The position numbers were made by a program, and so were the translations under genes. Positions 8,302 through 16,441 of a stretch of 38,869 bases of DNA are shown piece after piece. Numbering within the stretch: position 1 is the first letter of the stretch; every line of letters starts with the position of its first letter. Source of the stretch: Yersinia pekkanenii (GTDB taxonomy: Bacteria > Pseudomonadota > Gammaproteobacteria > Enterobacterales > Enterobacteriaceae); the NCBI RefSeq assembly GCF_001152565.1, contig NZ_CQAZ01000026.1, positions 25,861 to 64,729 of the forward strand. Reading direction: 5' to 3'. The notes under the pieces were generated by a model. It saw only the letters and a list, made by a program, of their open reading frames with translations, did no database searches and was not told the origin of the DNA.

Positions 8302-10265
8302 TGCCTGAAATGGGTAGTTTCCTGTTATGCCTGGCGCTGGCTATCTCGCTATTGCTGAGTTTGTATCCGCAATGGGGGGCCGCGCGTCAGGATGCCCGTA
8401 TGATGGCCGTCGGCAGGCCATTGACGTACGGTATGTTTGCCACCATCACGCTATCATTTATATGTTTGGTGTATGCGTTTATCGTAAATGATTTCACTGT
8501 CTCCTATGTGGCAGCAAACTCGAATTCGCATTTACCGGTTTATTACCGTATTGCCGCAACCTGGGGCGCACATGAGGGGTCGCTGCTGTTGTGGGTGCTG
8601 TTGCTCAGTTGTTGGTCATTGGCGGTGGCACTGTTTAGCCGTTCAATGCCTGATGATGCACTAGCAAGGGTGTTATCAGTCCTGGGGATGATTACTGGTG
8701 GTTTTCTGCTGTTTATTATTCTGACTTCAAACCCGTTTACCCGAACCTTGCCGGGCTTCCCGATTGACGGTAACGATTTGAATCCCCTGTTGCAGGATGT
8801 CGGGTTGATCTTCCATCCGCCGTTACTTTATATGGGTTATGTCGGCTTCTCGGTGGCATTTGCTTTTGCTATCGCCTCCTTAATGGCTGGCCGGCTCGAC
8901 AGTGCCTGGGCGCGTTGGTCACGGCCGTGGACTCAAGCAGCATGGGTGTTCCTGACTATGGGGATCGTGCTTGGTTCGGCATGGGCCTATTATGAACTTG
9001 GCTGGGGCGGTTGGTGGTTTTGGGATCCGGTTGAAAATGCCTCCTTTATGCCTTGGCTGGCAGGAACCGCGCTGATTCACTCACTGGCGGTGACTGAAAA
9101 ACGCGGCACTTTCAAAGCGTGGACGGTACTGCTAGCTATCACTGCATTTTCATTGTGTCTGATGGGGACATTCCTGGTGCGTTCTGGTGTGTTGGTTTCG
9201 GTGCATTCTTTTGCCTCTGATCCGGCGCGCGGCATGTTTATTCTGGCTTATTTGGTGGTTGTTATCGGTGGCTCATTATTGCTGTATGCGGTCAAAGGCG
9301 CACAGGTGCGCAGCCGTACTCAGCACGAAGTGTTCTCGCGCGAGACTTTCCTGCTGGGGAATAATGTGTTGCTGATCGCGGCTATGCTCGTCGTGTTATT
9401 GGGCACATTACTGCCACTGGTACACAAGCAACTCGGGCTAGGCAGTATCTCTATCGGCGAACCCTTCTTTAATACCATGTTTACCTGGCTGATGGCACCG
9501 ATGGCACTGCTAATGGGCATCGGGCCGCTGGTACGTTGGCGTCGTGATGAACCGAGCAAACTGTGGAAACGCCTGAGTGTGGCTTTAGTGGTCACCCTGC
9601 TGCTGTCAATATTGCTGCCATGGCTGCTGCAAGACACTATTGCCGGCATGACGGTGGTTGGCTTGATGATGTCCATCTGGGTGATCATCCTGACACTCAT
9701 GGAGTTACACGAGCGCGCGACCCACCGCTATAGCTTCTGGCGCGGCTTGAGCCATCTTTCCCGTAGTCACTGGGGCATGGTGCTGGGCCATCTTGGCGTA
9801 GCCGTGACCGTTATAGGTATTGCCTTCAGTCAAAATTACAGTGTCGAGCGCGATGTACGCATGAAGGCCGGTGATAGTATAGATATCCACGATTATCACT
9901 TTGTTTTCCGCGATGTTCACGATATTAAAGGGCCAAACTATACCGGTGGGGTCGGTATTATTGATGTCACCCGTAATGGCAAGCCGGAAGCGACCTTGCA
10001 TGCAGAGAAACGTTATTACAGTGTGTCCCGCTCGATGATGACCGAAGCGGCCATTGATGGCGGTCTGACCCGTGATCTTTATGCCGCATTGGGCGAGGAA
10101 CTGGATGACGGTTCATGGGCGGTACGTTTGTATTACAAGCCTTTTGTCCGTTGGATCTGGTATGGCGGGGTATTGATGGCCATCGGCGGTATCTTCTGTA
10201 TGCTCGATCCGCGTTATCGGATGAGTAAAAAGTTAAAACGCGGCGCTGCCTCGGAGGCTGAATAA
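8298..10265 (+). CDS. ccmF: Cytochrome c haem lyase subunit CcmF
   Basis: Large inner-membrane protein that joins haem from CcmE to apocytochrome c. It is 655 aa with about 15 hydrophobic spans. The WWD motif '[19 protein letters not shown]' starts near residue 236, and '[16 protein letters not shown]' and '[14 protein letters not shown]' are further family blocks. Overlaps ccmE by four bases and ccmG by one (TAATG), so the operon is tightly coupled. Confidence 0.97.
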   Translation: MMPEMGSFLLCLALAISLLLSLYPQWGAARQDARMMAVGRPLTYGMFATITLSFICLVYAFIVNDFTVSYVAANSNSHLPVYYRIAATWGAHEGSLLLWVLLLSCWSLAVALFSRSMPDDALARVLSVLGMITGGFLLFIILTSNPFTRTLPGFPIDGNDLNPLLQDVGLIFHPPLLYMGYVGFSVAFAFAIASLMAGRLDSAWARWSRPWTQAAWVFLTMGIVLGSAWAYYELGWGGWWFWDPVENASFMPWLAGTALIHSLAVTEKRGTFKAWTVLLAITAFSLCLMGTFLVRSGVLVSVHSFASDPARGMFILAYLVVVIGGSLLLYAVKGAQVRSRTQHEVFSRETFLLGNNVLLIAAMLVVLLGTLLPLVHKQLGLGSISIGEPFFNTMFTWLMAPMALLMGIGPLVRWRRDEPSKLWKRLSVALVVTLLLSILLPWLLQDTIAGMTVVGLMMSIWVIILTLMELHERATHRYSFWRGLSHLSRSHWGMVLGHLGVAVTVIGIAFSQNYSVERDVRMKAGDSIDIHDYHFVFRDVHDIKGPNYTGGVGIIDVTRNGKPEATLHAEKRYYSVSRSMMTEAAIDGGLTRDLYAALGEELDDGSWAVRLYYKPFVRWIWYGGVLMAIGGIFCMLDPRYRMSKKLKRGAASEAE

Positions 10266-10831
10266 TGAAAGCTCATTTTTCTATTAATAAGCTGATGTTC
10301 ATTCCGTTGGTACTGTTTTTACTGCTGGTGGTGGCCTTTTTAGTGCAACTGACCCGTAACGCCAATGGTGATGATCCTACCATGTTGGAGTCAGCGCTGA
10401 TTGGCAAGCCGGTACCCACTTTCAAGCTGGAATCCCTTGAACAACCGGGGAAAACCTTTGATCAAGCGGTATTACACGATGGCAAGCCGATGCTGCTTAA
10501 TGTGTGGGCGACCTGGTGCCCGACTTGCCGCGCCGAGCATCAATATCTGAATAAACTGGCAGCACAGGGCATCCGTGTGGTGGGTTTGAACTATAAAGAT
10601 GATCGAGTGAAAGCGGTACAATGGCTCAATTCGTTGGGTAATCCTTATGCCCTGAGTTTATATGATGGTGATGGCATGCTGGGATTAGATCTGGGGGTAT
10701 ATGGCGCACCGGAAACTTTCCTGATCGACGGGCAGGGCATTATCCGCTACCGCCATGCCGGTGATCTTAATGATCGCGTCTGGTTGCAAGAAATCTTACC
10801 GCTGTACCAGAAATATCAGGGGGGCGCATGA
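10265..10831 (+). CDS. ccmG: Thiol:disulfide interchange protein CcmG/DsbE
   Basis: Membrane-anchored periplasmic thioredoxin that keeps apocytochrome CXXCH cysteines reduced. One N-terminal anchor (~residues 9-29), then a thioredoxin fold with 'WATWCPTC' (C85, C88) and the cis-Pro segment 'YGAPETFLID'. The CPTC active site and 188 aa length match DsbE. Its last codons overlap ccmH. Confidence 0.96.
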   Translation: MKAHFSINKLMFIPLVLFLLLVVAFLVQLTRNANGDDPTMLESALIGKPVPTFKLESLEQPGKTFDQAVLHDGKPMLLNVWATWCPTCRAEHQYLNKLAAQGIRVVGLNYKDDRVKAVQWLNSLGNPYALSLYDGDGMLGLDLGVYGAPETFLIDGQGIIRYRHAGDLNDRVWLQEILPLYQKYQGGA

Positions 10832-11352
10832 GATTATTCAGCCTGGCGCTGGGCCTGATACTGAGCTGGAGTGTGTTTGCTGCCATCGATACCTATAACT
10901 TCAGCTCGGTAGAGCAGGAACAACAGTATCGCGAGTTGACCGAGCAACTGCGCTGCCCTAAATGTCAGAACAATAGCATTGCCGACTCTAATGCCATTAT
11001 TGCTGCCGATATGCGCGCCAAAGTGTATGACTTGATGCAACAGGGGAATACCAAACAGCAAATCATCGATTATATGGTGGCTCGATACGGCAATTTCGTC
11101 ACTTACGAGCCACCGGTTACGGCTGCCACCCTAATTTTGTGGGTCGGCCCTGCGCTATTTGTATTGATAGGTGCGGCAGTGGTGGTATTACGCGCCCGGC
11201 GGCGGGTGGAGAAAGAAACGCCACTGTCGACGCAAGAGCAGCAGCGCTTACAAAGCCTGTTGACAGCCCCCCCTACCTTGGCGGAAAAAAGCACCTCGGT
11301 GGAAAAACACCTCCTGACTCACCAGGCAAAGACTGACAGGAAACAACCATAA
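10828..11352 (+). CDS. ccmH: Cytochrome c biogenesis thioreductase CcmH (short form)
   Basis: Redox partner of CcmG and of the apocytochrome. Signal peptide/anchor at 1-19 (ending VFAA), then the family motif 'LRCPKCQNNSIADSNA' with C43 and C46, and a C-terminal membrane span near residues 95-118. At 174 aa it equals the N-terminal half of E. coli CcmH; the TPR half is the separate ccmI gene here. The two-gene form is widespread and the junction is a clean TAATG, so this is not a frameshift. Confidence 0.95.
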   Translation: MRLFSLALGLILSWSVFAAIDTYNFSSVEQEQQYRELTEQLRCPKCQNNSIADSNAIIAADMRAKVYDLMQQGNTKQQIIDYMVARYGNFVTYEPPVTAATLILWVGPALFVLIGAAVVVLRARRRVEKETPLSTQEQQRLQSLLTAPPTLAEKSTSVEKHLLTHQAKTDRKQP

Positions 11353-12572
11353 TGGCTTTTTGGCTGATAGTGATCATTTTGCTGGCGATCGCGGGTGCCT
11401 TGTTGGTCATTCCCGCCATGCGACAAGATACCCATTCACCGGCGATCACCCGCGATGAATTGAATAAGGCTATTTATCTGGACCGGCTATCGGAACTGGC
11501 TGAGGATGAAGCGCAGGGCGTGGTTGAAAAGCGGCCTGAATTGATTCAGGAACTGCAACAAAACCTGTTAACTGATATCCCACAATATTCGGATAAACCG
11601 TTAGGCTCGATCAACCGCTGGGCATTGTTACCCGGAGTGGTCATTTTGGTGATGGTTTCAGTAGGGTTATATCTGAAAACCGGTGGTTTGGCTCAGGTTC
11701 AGGCCTGGCATCAGGTTGAAGCGCAACTGCCTGAATTGCGGGCCAGAGTCGCCAATGAACGCGCTGAACCTTTAACGATGGAGGAAGTCGCTCGTTTGGG
11801 ACTGGGCTTACGCACCTCTTTGCAGCAAGATCCCGGTAACGTTAATGATTGGATGATGCTCGGCAGGGTCGGTATGGCACTTAATAATGCCACCACCGCG
11901 ACACAAGCTTTTGCTAAAGCTTATCAGCTCGCCCCCGATAATAACGATGTCAGGCTCGGTTATGCCGAAGTACTAACACGTTCTAACGACCCACAAGATA
12001 ATCAACTGGCAACGCAGATGCTGCGTACTATGGTTGGGCAGGATCACAGCAATCTACGCGCCATGAGTTTATTAGCTTTTAATGCGTTTGAGCAGGGGGA
12101 TTTTAAACAAGCGATTGGCGCATGGGAAGTTATGCTAAAATTGCTGCCTGCTGGCGATCCTCGCGTAGAAGTGATAAAACGCAGTATTGCGCAAGCCAAA
12201 TCACAGACAGAGCAAGAAACAGCTACACTGGGAATAGAGGTTTCGCTGTCATCTGACGCCGCCCAGAAATTACCCCAACAGGGAACACTGATTGTATCGG
12301 TAACTGATGGGGGAAATCCGCTACCGGTTGTGGTAAAACAGCTCCCTTTGAGCCGTTTTCCGCTATCTGTCACGCTGGACGACAGTAATGCAATGATGCC
12401 AGAGCGCTTGCTCTCTTCCTTGCAGCAGGTGAAAGTGCGTGCGCGTATCTCACTGGATGGCACTGCCAATCCTCAAGCGGGTGACTGGTTTGGTGACAGT
12501 GGCGTGCAGGCATTCGGCGGGAAAGGGCAGCCTCAAACTATTAATATTCAGATAAATAAACAGATCCCTTAA
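11352..12572 (+). CDS. ccmI: Cytochrome c biogenesis protein CcmI (TPR apocytochrome chaperone)
   Basis: Binds the C-terminus of apocytochrome c and presents it to CcmF/H. Two N-terminal membrane spans (~1-20 and ~92-112) flank a short segment; a TPR region follows at about residues 150-260 ('DPGNVNDWMMLGRVGMAL', 'AFAKAYQLAPDNNDVRLGYAEVL'). The remaining C-terminal periplasmic domain is beta-rich. It corresponds to the C-terminal half of E. coli CcmH. Start ATG shares one base with the ccmH stop; 406 aa. Last gene of the operon. Confidence 0.93.
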   Translation: MAFWLIVIILLAIAGALLVIPAMRQDTHSPAITRDELNKAIYLDRLSELAEDEAQGVVEKRPELIQELQQNLLTDIPQYSDKPLGSINRWALLPGVVILVMVSVGLYLKTGGLAQVQAWHQVEAQLPELRARVANERAEPLTMEEVARLGLGLRTSLQQDPGNVNDWMMLGRVGMALNNATTATQAFAKAYQLAPDNNDVRLGYAEVLTRSNDPQDNQLATQMLRTMVGQDHSNLRAMSLLAFNAFEQGDFKQAIGAWEVMLKLLPAGDPRVEVIKRSIAQAKSQTEQETATLGIEVSLSSDAAQKLPQQGTLIVSVTDGGNPLPVVVKQLPLSRFPLSVTLDDSNAMMPERLLSSLQQVKVRARISLDGTANPQAGDWFGDSGVQAFGGKGQPQTINIQINKQIP

Positions 12573-12608
12573 GTGTAAGGGGCTGCAAAGAGCTTGATGG
12601 AGAAAAGT

Positions 12609-13373
12609 ATGAACTACCGCCTGATTGGGCTGGCTTTTGCCACCGTATTGTTAGTAGGGTGTGCCAGTAGCTCGCCGGATCACATGGAGCAGGGCCGCTC
12701 TGATCCGCTAGAAGGTTTTAACCGGGCTATGTTCAATTTTAACTATGAGGTTCTAGACCCTTATGTGGTGCGTCCGGTGGCTGTGGTTTGGCGCGATTAT
12801 GTGCCACAACCGGCACGTAATGGGATGAGTAACTTCCTGGGTAACCTTGAAGAACCGGCCAGCATGGTGAACAGTTTCTTAGTAGGTGACCCGTATAACG
12901 CGATGAAGCACTTTAACCGCTTCTTCCTGAATACTATTTTGGGTATGGGTGGCCTGATTGACGTGGCCGGTATGGCGAACCCGAAGCTGGCCAAACAAGT
13001 TCCTCACCGGTTTGGTAGTACGTTGGGTCATTACGATGTGGGTTATGGCCCTTACGTGGTATTACCCGGTTATGGCAGCTTCACGGTTCGTGAGGATGGT
13101 GGTAATGCGGCTGATTATGTCTATCCAGTACTCAGTTACCTGACCTTCTGGATGTCAGCCGGTAAATGGATGTTGGAAGGGGTAGAGACACGTGCGCAGC
13201 TATTGGATTCCGATGGTTTGCTACGTAACTCCTCCGACCCGTATCTGATGGTGCGTGAAGCCTACTTCCAGCGCCATGATTTCCTGGCAAGTGGTGGGCA
13301 GTTGAAACCAGAAGTGAATTCGAATGCGCAGGCTATTCAGGATGATCTGGAAAGTATCGATTCAGCTAACTGA
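12609..13373 (+). CDS. mlaA: Outer-membrane lipoprotein MlaA (VacJ)
   Basis: Removes misplaced phospholipid from the outer leaflet of the outer membrane and passes it to MlaC and the MlaFEDB importer. The lipobox is 'LLVGC' with Cys at residue 18, followed by 'DPLEGFNRAMFNFN', 'RPVAVVWRDYVPQPARNGMSNF' split over adjacent blocks, and 'HRFGSTLGHYDVGYGPYVVLP', all strongly conserved with E. coli MlaA. I chose ATG at 12609 because GGAG lies at the right distance and E. coli starts there; an upstream TTG/ATG (12594/12597) would add five residues. Length 254 aa. It follows ccmI by 36 bp but has a different role, and a strong terminator follows. Confidence 0.96.
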   Translation: MNYRLIGLAFATVLLVGCASSSPDHMEQGRSDPLEGFNRAMFNFNYEVLDPYVVRPVAVVWRDYVPQPARNGMSNFLGNLEEPASMVNSFLVGDPYNAMKHFNRFFLNTILGMGGLIDVAGMANPKLAKQVPHRFGSTLGHYDVGYGPYVVLPGYGSFTVREDGGNAADYVYPVLSYLTFWMSAGKWMLEGVETRAQLLDSDGLLRNSSDPYLMVREAYFQRHDFLASGGQLKPEVNSNAQAIQDDLESIDSAN

Positions 13374-13390
13374 TATTGATGTCATACCCA

Positions 13391-13424
13391 AAATAGAAAA
13401 AGCGCCGCAAGGCGCTTTTTTGTG
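13391..13424. repeat. Left copy of a 34-bp direct repeat flanking the toxin-antitoxin pair
   Basis: Bases 13391-13424 are identical to 14097-14130, start to start 706 bp apart. The repeat contains the whole mlaA terminator. The bases beyond each end differ between the copies. Confidence 0.9.
13397..13421 (+). terminator. Intrinsic terminator of mlaA
   Basis: AGCGCC-GCAA-GGCGCT stem-loop followed by six T and preceded by five A, so it can act in both directions. It ends mlaA transcription. Confidence 0.88.
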
Positions 13425-13429
13425 TCTAC

Positions 13430-13460
13430 GATGTATCTACATACGTTGGTGATGTATACT
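13430..13460 (+). promoter_or_regulatory. Probable promoter/operator of the toxin-antitoxin operon
   Basis: TATACT at 13455-13460 is a good -10 box about 30 bp before the antitoxin start. GATGTAT occurs at 13430-13436 and 13451-13457, exactly 21 bp (two helical turns) apart, and GTAT-C-TAC-ATAC symmetry covers 13433-13443. These are likely operator elements for the AbrB-fold antitoxin. The -35 box is weak. Confidence 0.5.
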
Positions 13461-13491
13461 CATTGTGGATACTTAAAGTGAAGGGGGGATT

Positions 13492-13740
13492 ATGCGAACT
13501 CAAGCCACATTACAAAAATGGGGTAATAGCGTTGCTTTACGTCTGTCGGGTAATCTTAAAACTATCCCGAATTTTGAAGTCGGTGACAGAGTCGATATTG
13601 ATATCAGCGAACAAGGATTAGTCATTCAAAAAGTCGTCAAAAAGCCGTTAACCGAAGAAAGCCTGTTGGCCGGACTGACTGCTTATACGGCACATGCTGA
13701 CGAACTTGCGGAACCCACGGAGAGGGAGTTTGATTATTAA
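13492..13740 (+). CDS. MazE/ChpS-type antitoxin (AbrB fold)
   Basis: DNA-binding antitoxin that neutralises the next gene product and probably represses its own operon. The N-terminus 'QATLQKWGNSVALRL' is the swapped-hairpin AbrB/MazE motif, followed by 'FEVGDRVDIDISEQGLVIQK'. The acidic C-terminal tail (~residues 55-82) should wrap around the toxin. Length 82 aa. AAGGGGGG lies seven bases before ATG 13492, a strong binding site that fits the need for more antitoxin than toxin. TAATG overlap with the toxin gene. Confidence 0.92.
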   Translation: MRTQATLQKWGNSVALRLSGNLKTIPNFEVGDRVDIDISEQGLVIQKVVKKPLTEESLLAGLTAYTAHADELAEPTEREFDY

Positions 13741-14102
13741 TGTATATACCAAAGCGCGGAGATATTTGTTGGTTGGATTTTGACCCCACGAAAGGGAAAG
13801 AGATTGGTAAGTATCGTCCCGCCCTCATTCTTTCGCATGAAACGTATAATCGGTTAACGGGGCTGGTTATGTGTTGTCCGGTGAGCCGCAGTGTACGTGG
13901 TTCACCTACAGAAGTACCGGTAACTAACCTTGATACACCTTGTGTTGTGGCTACGACTTTAATCCAAACTTTTGACTGGCGTCAGCGTAAAGCCAAGTTT
14001 GTCGTTGAATCAGAATTGGGTTTGTATGATGAAGTATTAGCAATACTTATCCCGTTAATAGGAGGGGAACATCTGATCTCCTCACCGGGATTAAATAAAT
14101 AG
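13740..14102 (+). CDS. MazF/PemK-family mRNA endoribonuclease toxin
   Basis: Ribosome-independent RNase toxin. Family features: 'PKRGDICWLDFDPTKGKEIGKYRPALILS' (residues 4-32, read as consecutive blocks, with the RGD.W.D.P...E.G..RP.L signature), 'LVMCCPVSRSVRG' and 'CVVATTLIQTFDWRQR'. 120 aa, full length and apparently intact, including the Arg of the RP motif. Its TAG stop (14100-14102) lies inside the right copy of the 34-bp repeat, so the repeat supplies the end of the gene. The cleavage sequence cannot be predicted by eye. Confidence 0.93.
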   Translation: MYIPKRGDICWLDFDPTKGKEIGKYRPALILSHETYNRLTGLVMCCPVSRSVRGSPTEVPVTNLDTPCVVATTLIQTFDWRQRKAKFVVESELGLYDEVLAILIPLIGGEHLISSPGLNK

Positions 14103-14130
14103 AAAAAGCGCCGCAAGGCGCTTTTTTGTG
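14097..14130. repeat. Right copy of the 34-bp direct repeat
   Basis: Perfect copy of 13391-13424. It includes the toxin stop codon at 14100-14102 and a complete terminator. Confidence 0.9.
14104..14127. terminator. Bidirectional terminator between toxin gene and fadL
   Basis: Same AGCGCC-GCAA-GGCGCT stem with A run on the left and six T on the right. It lies between converging genes (toxin on plus, fadL on minus), so it can end both transcripts. Confidence 0.85.
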
Positions 14131-14157
14131 GGTAAAGGTGCTGCCAATAACCTTTTA

Positions 14158-15423
14158 TCAGAACGCGTAGTTGAAGTTTACGCCGTACAGCAGTGCGGTA
14201 CCTTTAGAGTCGAACTCATAGGTAGTTCCGCCCAATGCCGCAGGTGTTTTTTCCTTGATGTGCACGTTCTGACCATGCATATAGGAAACACCGACATCAA
14301 CTGAAGCATCTTTGTTGAAGGCATAGGTAGTACCGGCACTGATCCAGAAACGGTCTTGGTCTGGGATCGAGATGGTACGGTTATCTGCTGGAACCGGGCT
14401 ATCATCGAAGGCAATACCGGTACGGAAGGTCCAGTTATCATCGTAATAATAGGTGGTACCCAGCGCGATACGGTAAGCATCATGGAAACCTTCTTGCTTA
14501 TCGAACAAGGTTTGGCCGTTAGTTCCGGTGGCTTTCAGTTCTTTGAACTGACTCCAACTGGTATAAGCCATACTGTAGTGGACGGCCCATTTTGGTGCCA
14601 CTTTGTTGTAGCCGGAGACTTCCCACACTTCTGGCAGATTCAGAGTTAACGCGCCCGGAATAATAGCGCCACTAGTACCACTTGGTGGTGGTAATTGGCT
14701 ACTGAAATCGCCATCAAAGTCGATTTTTACTTTTGAACGATAGGTGAAGCTGTAGCGGTTTTCTTTATCCACTTCATACAGCACGCCCGCATTCCAGCCA
14801 TAGCCCCACTTGGTCCCTTCCATACGGGTAACTTCAGTGCTGGCAGGGATAACGCCGCGGCCAGCTTCACCAATATGGCGCACAATCTTCGCATCAGCAT
14901 AGACCGCATTAAAGCCGAGACCAAAACTGAAGTTTTCATTCAGACGGTAGGCGGCACTCAGGTTCATGTTGGCAGTTTTAAGGTCAGTCTCACCACCCAG
15001 TGAGCCCGCCACATAGTCATCATTAAATTTAGTGGCCAAACCGTAGTTCGAGGTGCCGGAAGCCCCAATCGCCCACTGTTCATTCAACGGCATAATAAAG
15101 TGGATATTCGGGATCCACTCCGATGGCGCGATATTTTTGGCATCGGTACTTTGGCCACTTGGCGATCTGCCACTGATATCGACATCGGGATCAACATACA
15201 CGAAGCCACCAGAGAAAGAAGGGCGGTCGAATAAAGTCATTGCAGCGGGGTTGCGGCTACCAACAGAAGCATTGTCAGCAACAGCGCCTTCACCAGAGAA
15301 AGAGCGGCCCAATGCAGCAGCTGAATATTCATTCAGTTGGAAACCCGCCGCAGAAACGTTCGAGGAAATAATTGCTACTGCAGCTGCCAGAGCTGATCGG
15401 GTAAACAGGTTTTTCTGGTTCAT
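14158..15423 (-). CDS. fadL: Long-chain fatty acid outer-membrane transporter FadL
   Basis: Beta-barrel that lets long-chain fatty acids cross the outer membrane. Signal peptide residues 1-25 (cleavage after NVSA-), mature protein starts AGFQLNEYS. The hatch shows '[24 protein letters not shown]', including the conserved NPA. The protein ends in 'GVNFNYAF', with a terminal Phe as in barrel proteins recognised by Bam. I chose ATG at 15423 with GAGG upstream over a TTG two codons earlier; 421 aa. FadR-like sites lie upstream and it is next to yfcZ and fadIJ, as in E. coli. Confidence 0.96.
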   Translation of the reverse strand: MNQKNLFTRSALAAAVAIISSNVSAAGFQLNEYSAAALGRSFSGEGAVADNASVGSRNPAAMTLFDRPSFSGGFVYVDPDVDISGRSPSGQSTDAKNIAPSEWIPNIHFIMPLNEQWAIGASGTSNYGLATKFNDDYVAGSLGGETDLKTANMNLSAAYRLNENFSFGLGFNAVYADAKIVRHIGEAGRGVIPASTEVTRMEGTKWGYGWNAGVLYEVDKENRYSFTYRSKVKIDFDGDFSSQLPPPSGTSGAIIPGALTLNLPEVWEVSGYNKVAPKWAVHYSMAYTSWSQFKELKATGTNGQTLFDKQEGFHDAYRIALGTTYYYDDNWTFRTGIAFDDSPVPADNRTISIPDQDRFWISAGTTYAFNKDASVDVGVSYMHGQNVHIKEKTPAALGGTTYEFDSKGTALLYGVNFNYAF

Positions 15424-15501
15424 GACCAAAACCTCATTATTTTAATTAATGTTACATACCGTAACAAGAGAATGCGGGATTGTAGGGTCCGTTATCGGTT
15501 A

Positions 15502-15518
15502 GACAAAGCAGACCAGTG
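15502..15518 (-). promoter_or_regulatory. Second, weaker FadR-like site before fadL
   Basis: On the minus strand this reads CACTGGTCTGCTTTGTC, about 11 of 16 fixed positions of the FadR consensus AGCTGGTCCGACNTGTT. E. coli fadL also has two FadR sites. Confidence 0.45.
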
Positions 15519-15525
15519 GCTGAAG

Positions 15526-15542
15526 TATAGGTCCGACCTGTG
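15526..15542. promoter_or_regulatory. FadR operator in the fadL promoter
   Basis: The core AGGTCCGACCT is palindromic apart from its centre and matches the FadR consensus core. On the minus strand it overlaps TATACT (15523-15528), a probable fadL -10 box, so binding should repress fadL. Confidence 0.7.
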
Positions 15543-15666
15543 TGCGTGTTGCAAGTATGTTTTATGATTTGTTCATTTTTGATTGCAAAAAGTTGACACA
15601 GTTAACAAAAAACTCACAATTTAGTCGCAACTGACACATTATTGATGAGCGAATAAACAATTTGAC

Positions 15667-15682
15667 TGTGATTTCCATCACT
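15667..15682. promoter_or_regulatory. CRP-like site between fadL and yfcZ
   Basis: TGTGA-TTTCCA-TCACT is one base from the ideal CRP box TGTGA-N6-TCACA. It lies between divergent fadL and yfcZ, about 245 bp from the fadL start codon. E. coli fadL responds to CRP; which gene this box serves is uncertain. Confidence 0.6.
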
Positions 15683-15852
15683 TAATAGGCCTATAAACAG
15701 TAAGTCCTAGTGCCTTGTGGCCTAGGGGAGTAAAATAACGGCAGAGAAAATATTTTTTGCGTCCTGCCTTATTTATTCACGCTGGTTATTATTTGCGCTA
15801 ATCGATAGACAATGTGCACCTATTTTGAAATGTCCGTTGAGGAGAATTGAAA

Positions 15853-16164
15853 ATGTCAGATACAAATGTTCAATCAACAAACATGCGCTGTAGCGCGGAA
15901 GAAACGGCGGCCTGCTGCTGTATAGATGTTGGGACTATAATGGACAATACGGACTGTACAGCATCCTATAGTTGTGTATTCGATAACCGCACTGCAGCGG
16001 AAGCTATGTTGAAAACGCTGACTGAAAAAGCGCGGGCGGTTGAATCCGATCCTTGCCTGATTGAGCATAAACTGGAGGAAGCTGAAGACGGTGTGCGCTT
16101 AACTATCGATTTCACTTTTGCCTGCCAGGCAGAAACCATGATTTTCCAGCTTGGCCTACGTTAA
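15853..16164 (+). CDS. yfcZ: YfcZ/YiiS family protein of unknown function
   Basis: Small soluble protein of the YfcZ family (DUF406), function not known. The Cys-rich block 'CSAEETAACCCIDVGTIMDN' and the end 'IDFTFACQAETMIFQLGLR' are near-identical to recalled E. coli YfcZ, which also sits between fadL and fadI. I chose ATG at 15853, with GAGGAG eight bases upstream, over TTG at 15847; 103 aa. The grouped cysteines suggest metal or redox chemistry, which is inference only. A terminator follows. Confidence 0.9.
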   Translation: MSDTNVQSTNMRCSAEETAACCCIDVGTIMDNTDCTASYSCVFDNRTAAEAMLKTLTEKARAVESDPCLIEHKLEEAEDGVRLTIDFTFACQAETMIFQLGLR

Positions 16165-16182
16165 TTTACCCCACCATCAAAT

Positions 16183-16207
16183 GCGGAGCTGTTGGCTTCG
16201 CGTTTTT
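16183..16207 (+). terminator. Intrinsic terminator of yfcZ
   Basis: GCGGAGC (16183-16189) pairs with GCTTCGC (16195-16201) with one G-U pair, followed by TTTTT at 16203-16207. Confidence 0.75.
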
Positions 16208-16377
16208 ATTAGTACTATTTCTTATGTGAATTTATTGCGTTAGATCTATCACCTTAACTTGGTGTTCTCCCATCCTTGGTTTTTTCCACCTCCTTTTTGT
16301 GCTGAAAAGTTGCTCCTGCTCCCACTTTCCTGTTCTGTAGGTTTACCAAATGTAAATGTTTGGTTAACAATAATTGG

Positions 16378-16394
16378 ATCAGGTCAGACCTGTG
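16378..16394. promoter_or_regulatory. FadR operator in the fadIJ promoter
   Basis: ATCAGGTCAGACCTGTG contains the palindrome CAGGTC-A-GACCTG (16380-16392) and fits the FadR consensus at about 12 of 16 fixed positions. It lies just upstream of TATGCT (16401-16406), a likely -10, so FadR should repress fadIJ until long-chain acyl-CoA is present. Confidence 0.75.
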
Positions 16395-16441
16395 ATTTGT
16401 TATGCTTTAATAAAGCCACTTCATTTATCAGGAGCGTTATT

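Noticed and set aside
9320-9700. 126-codon minus-strand frame opposite ccmF
   Set aside because: Antisense shadow of a conserved membrane protein gene, typical of GC-biased third positions.
10828-12572. ccmH/ccmI as a frameshifted single gene
   Set aside because: E. coli has a fused gene, but here the two frames join by a normal TAATG overlap, each with its own start and membrane segment; the split form is common.
15053-15445. 130-codon plus-strand frame opposite fadL
   Set aside because: Lies fully antisense to well-conserved FadL codons and encodes no known domain; a shadow frame.
16259-16441. Sixty-one codon N-terminal extension of FadI
   Set aside because: It crosses the FadR operator and promoter; the ATG at 16442 has a good ribosome binding site and gives the exact family length.
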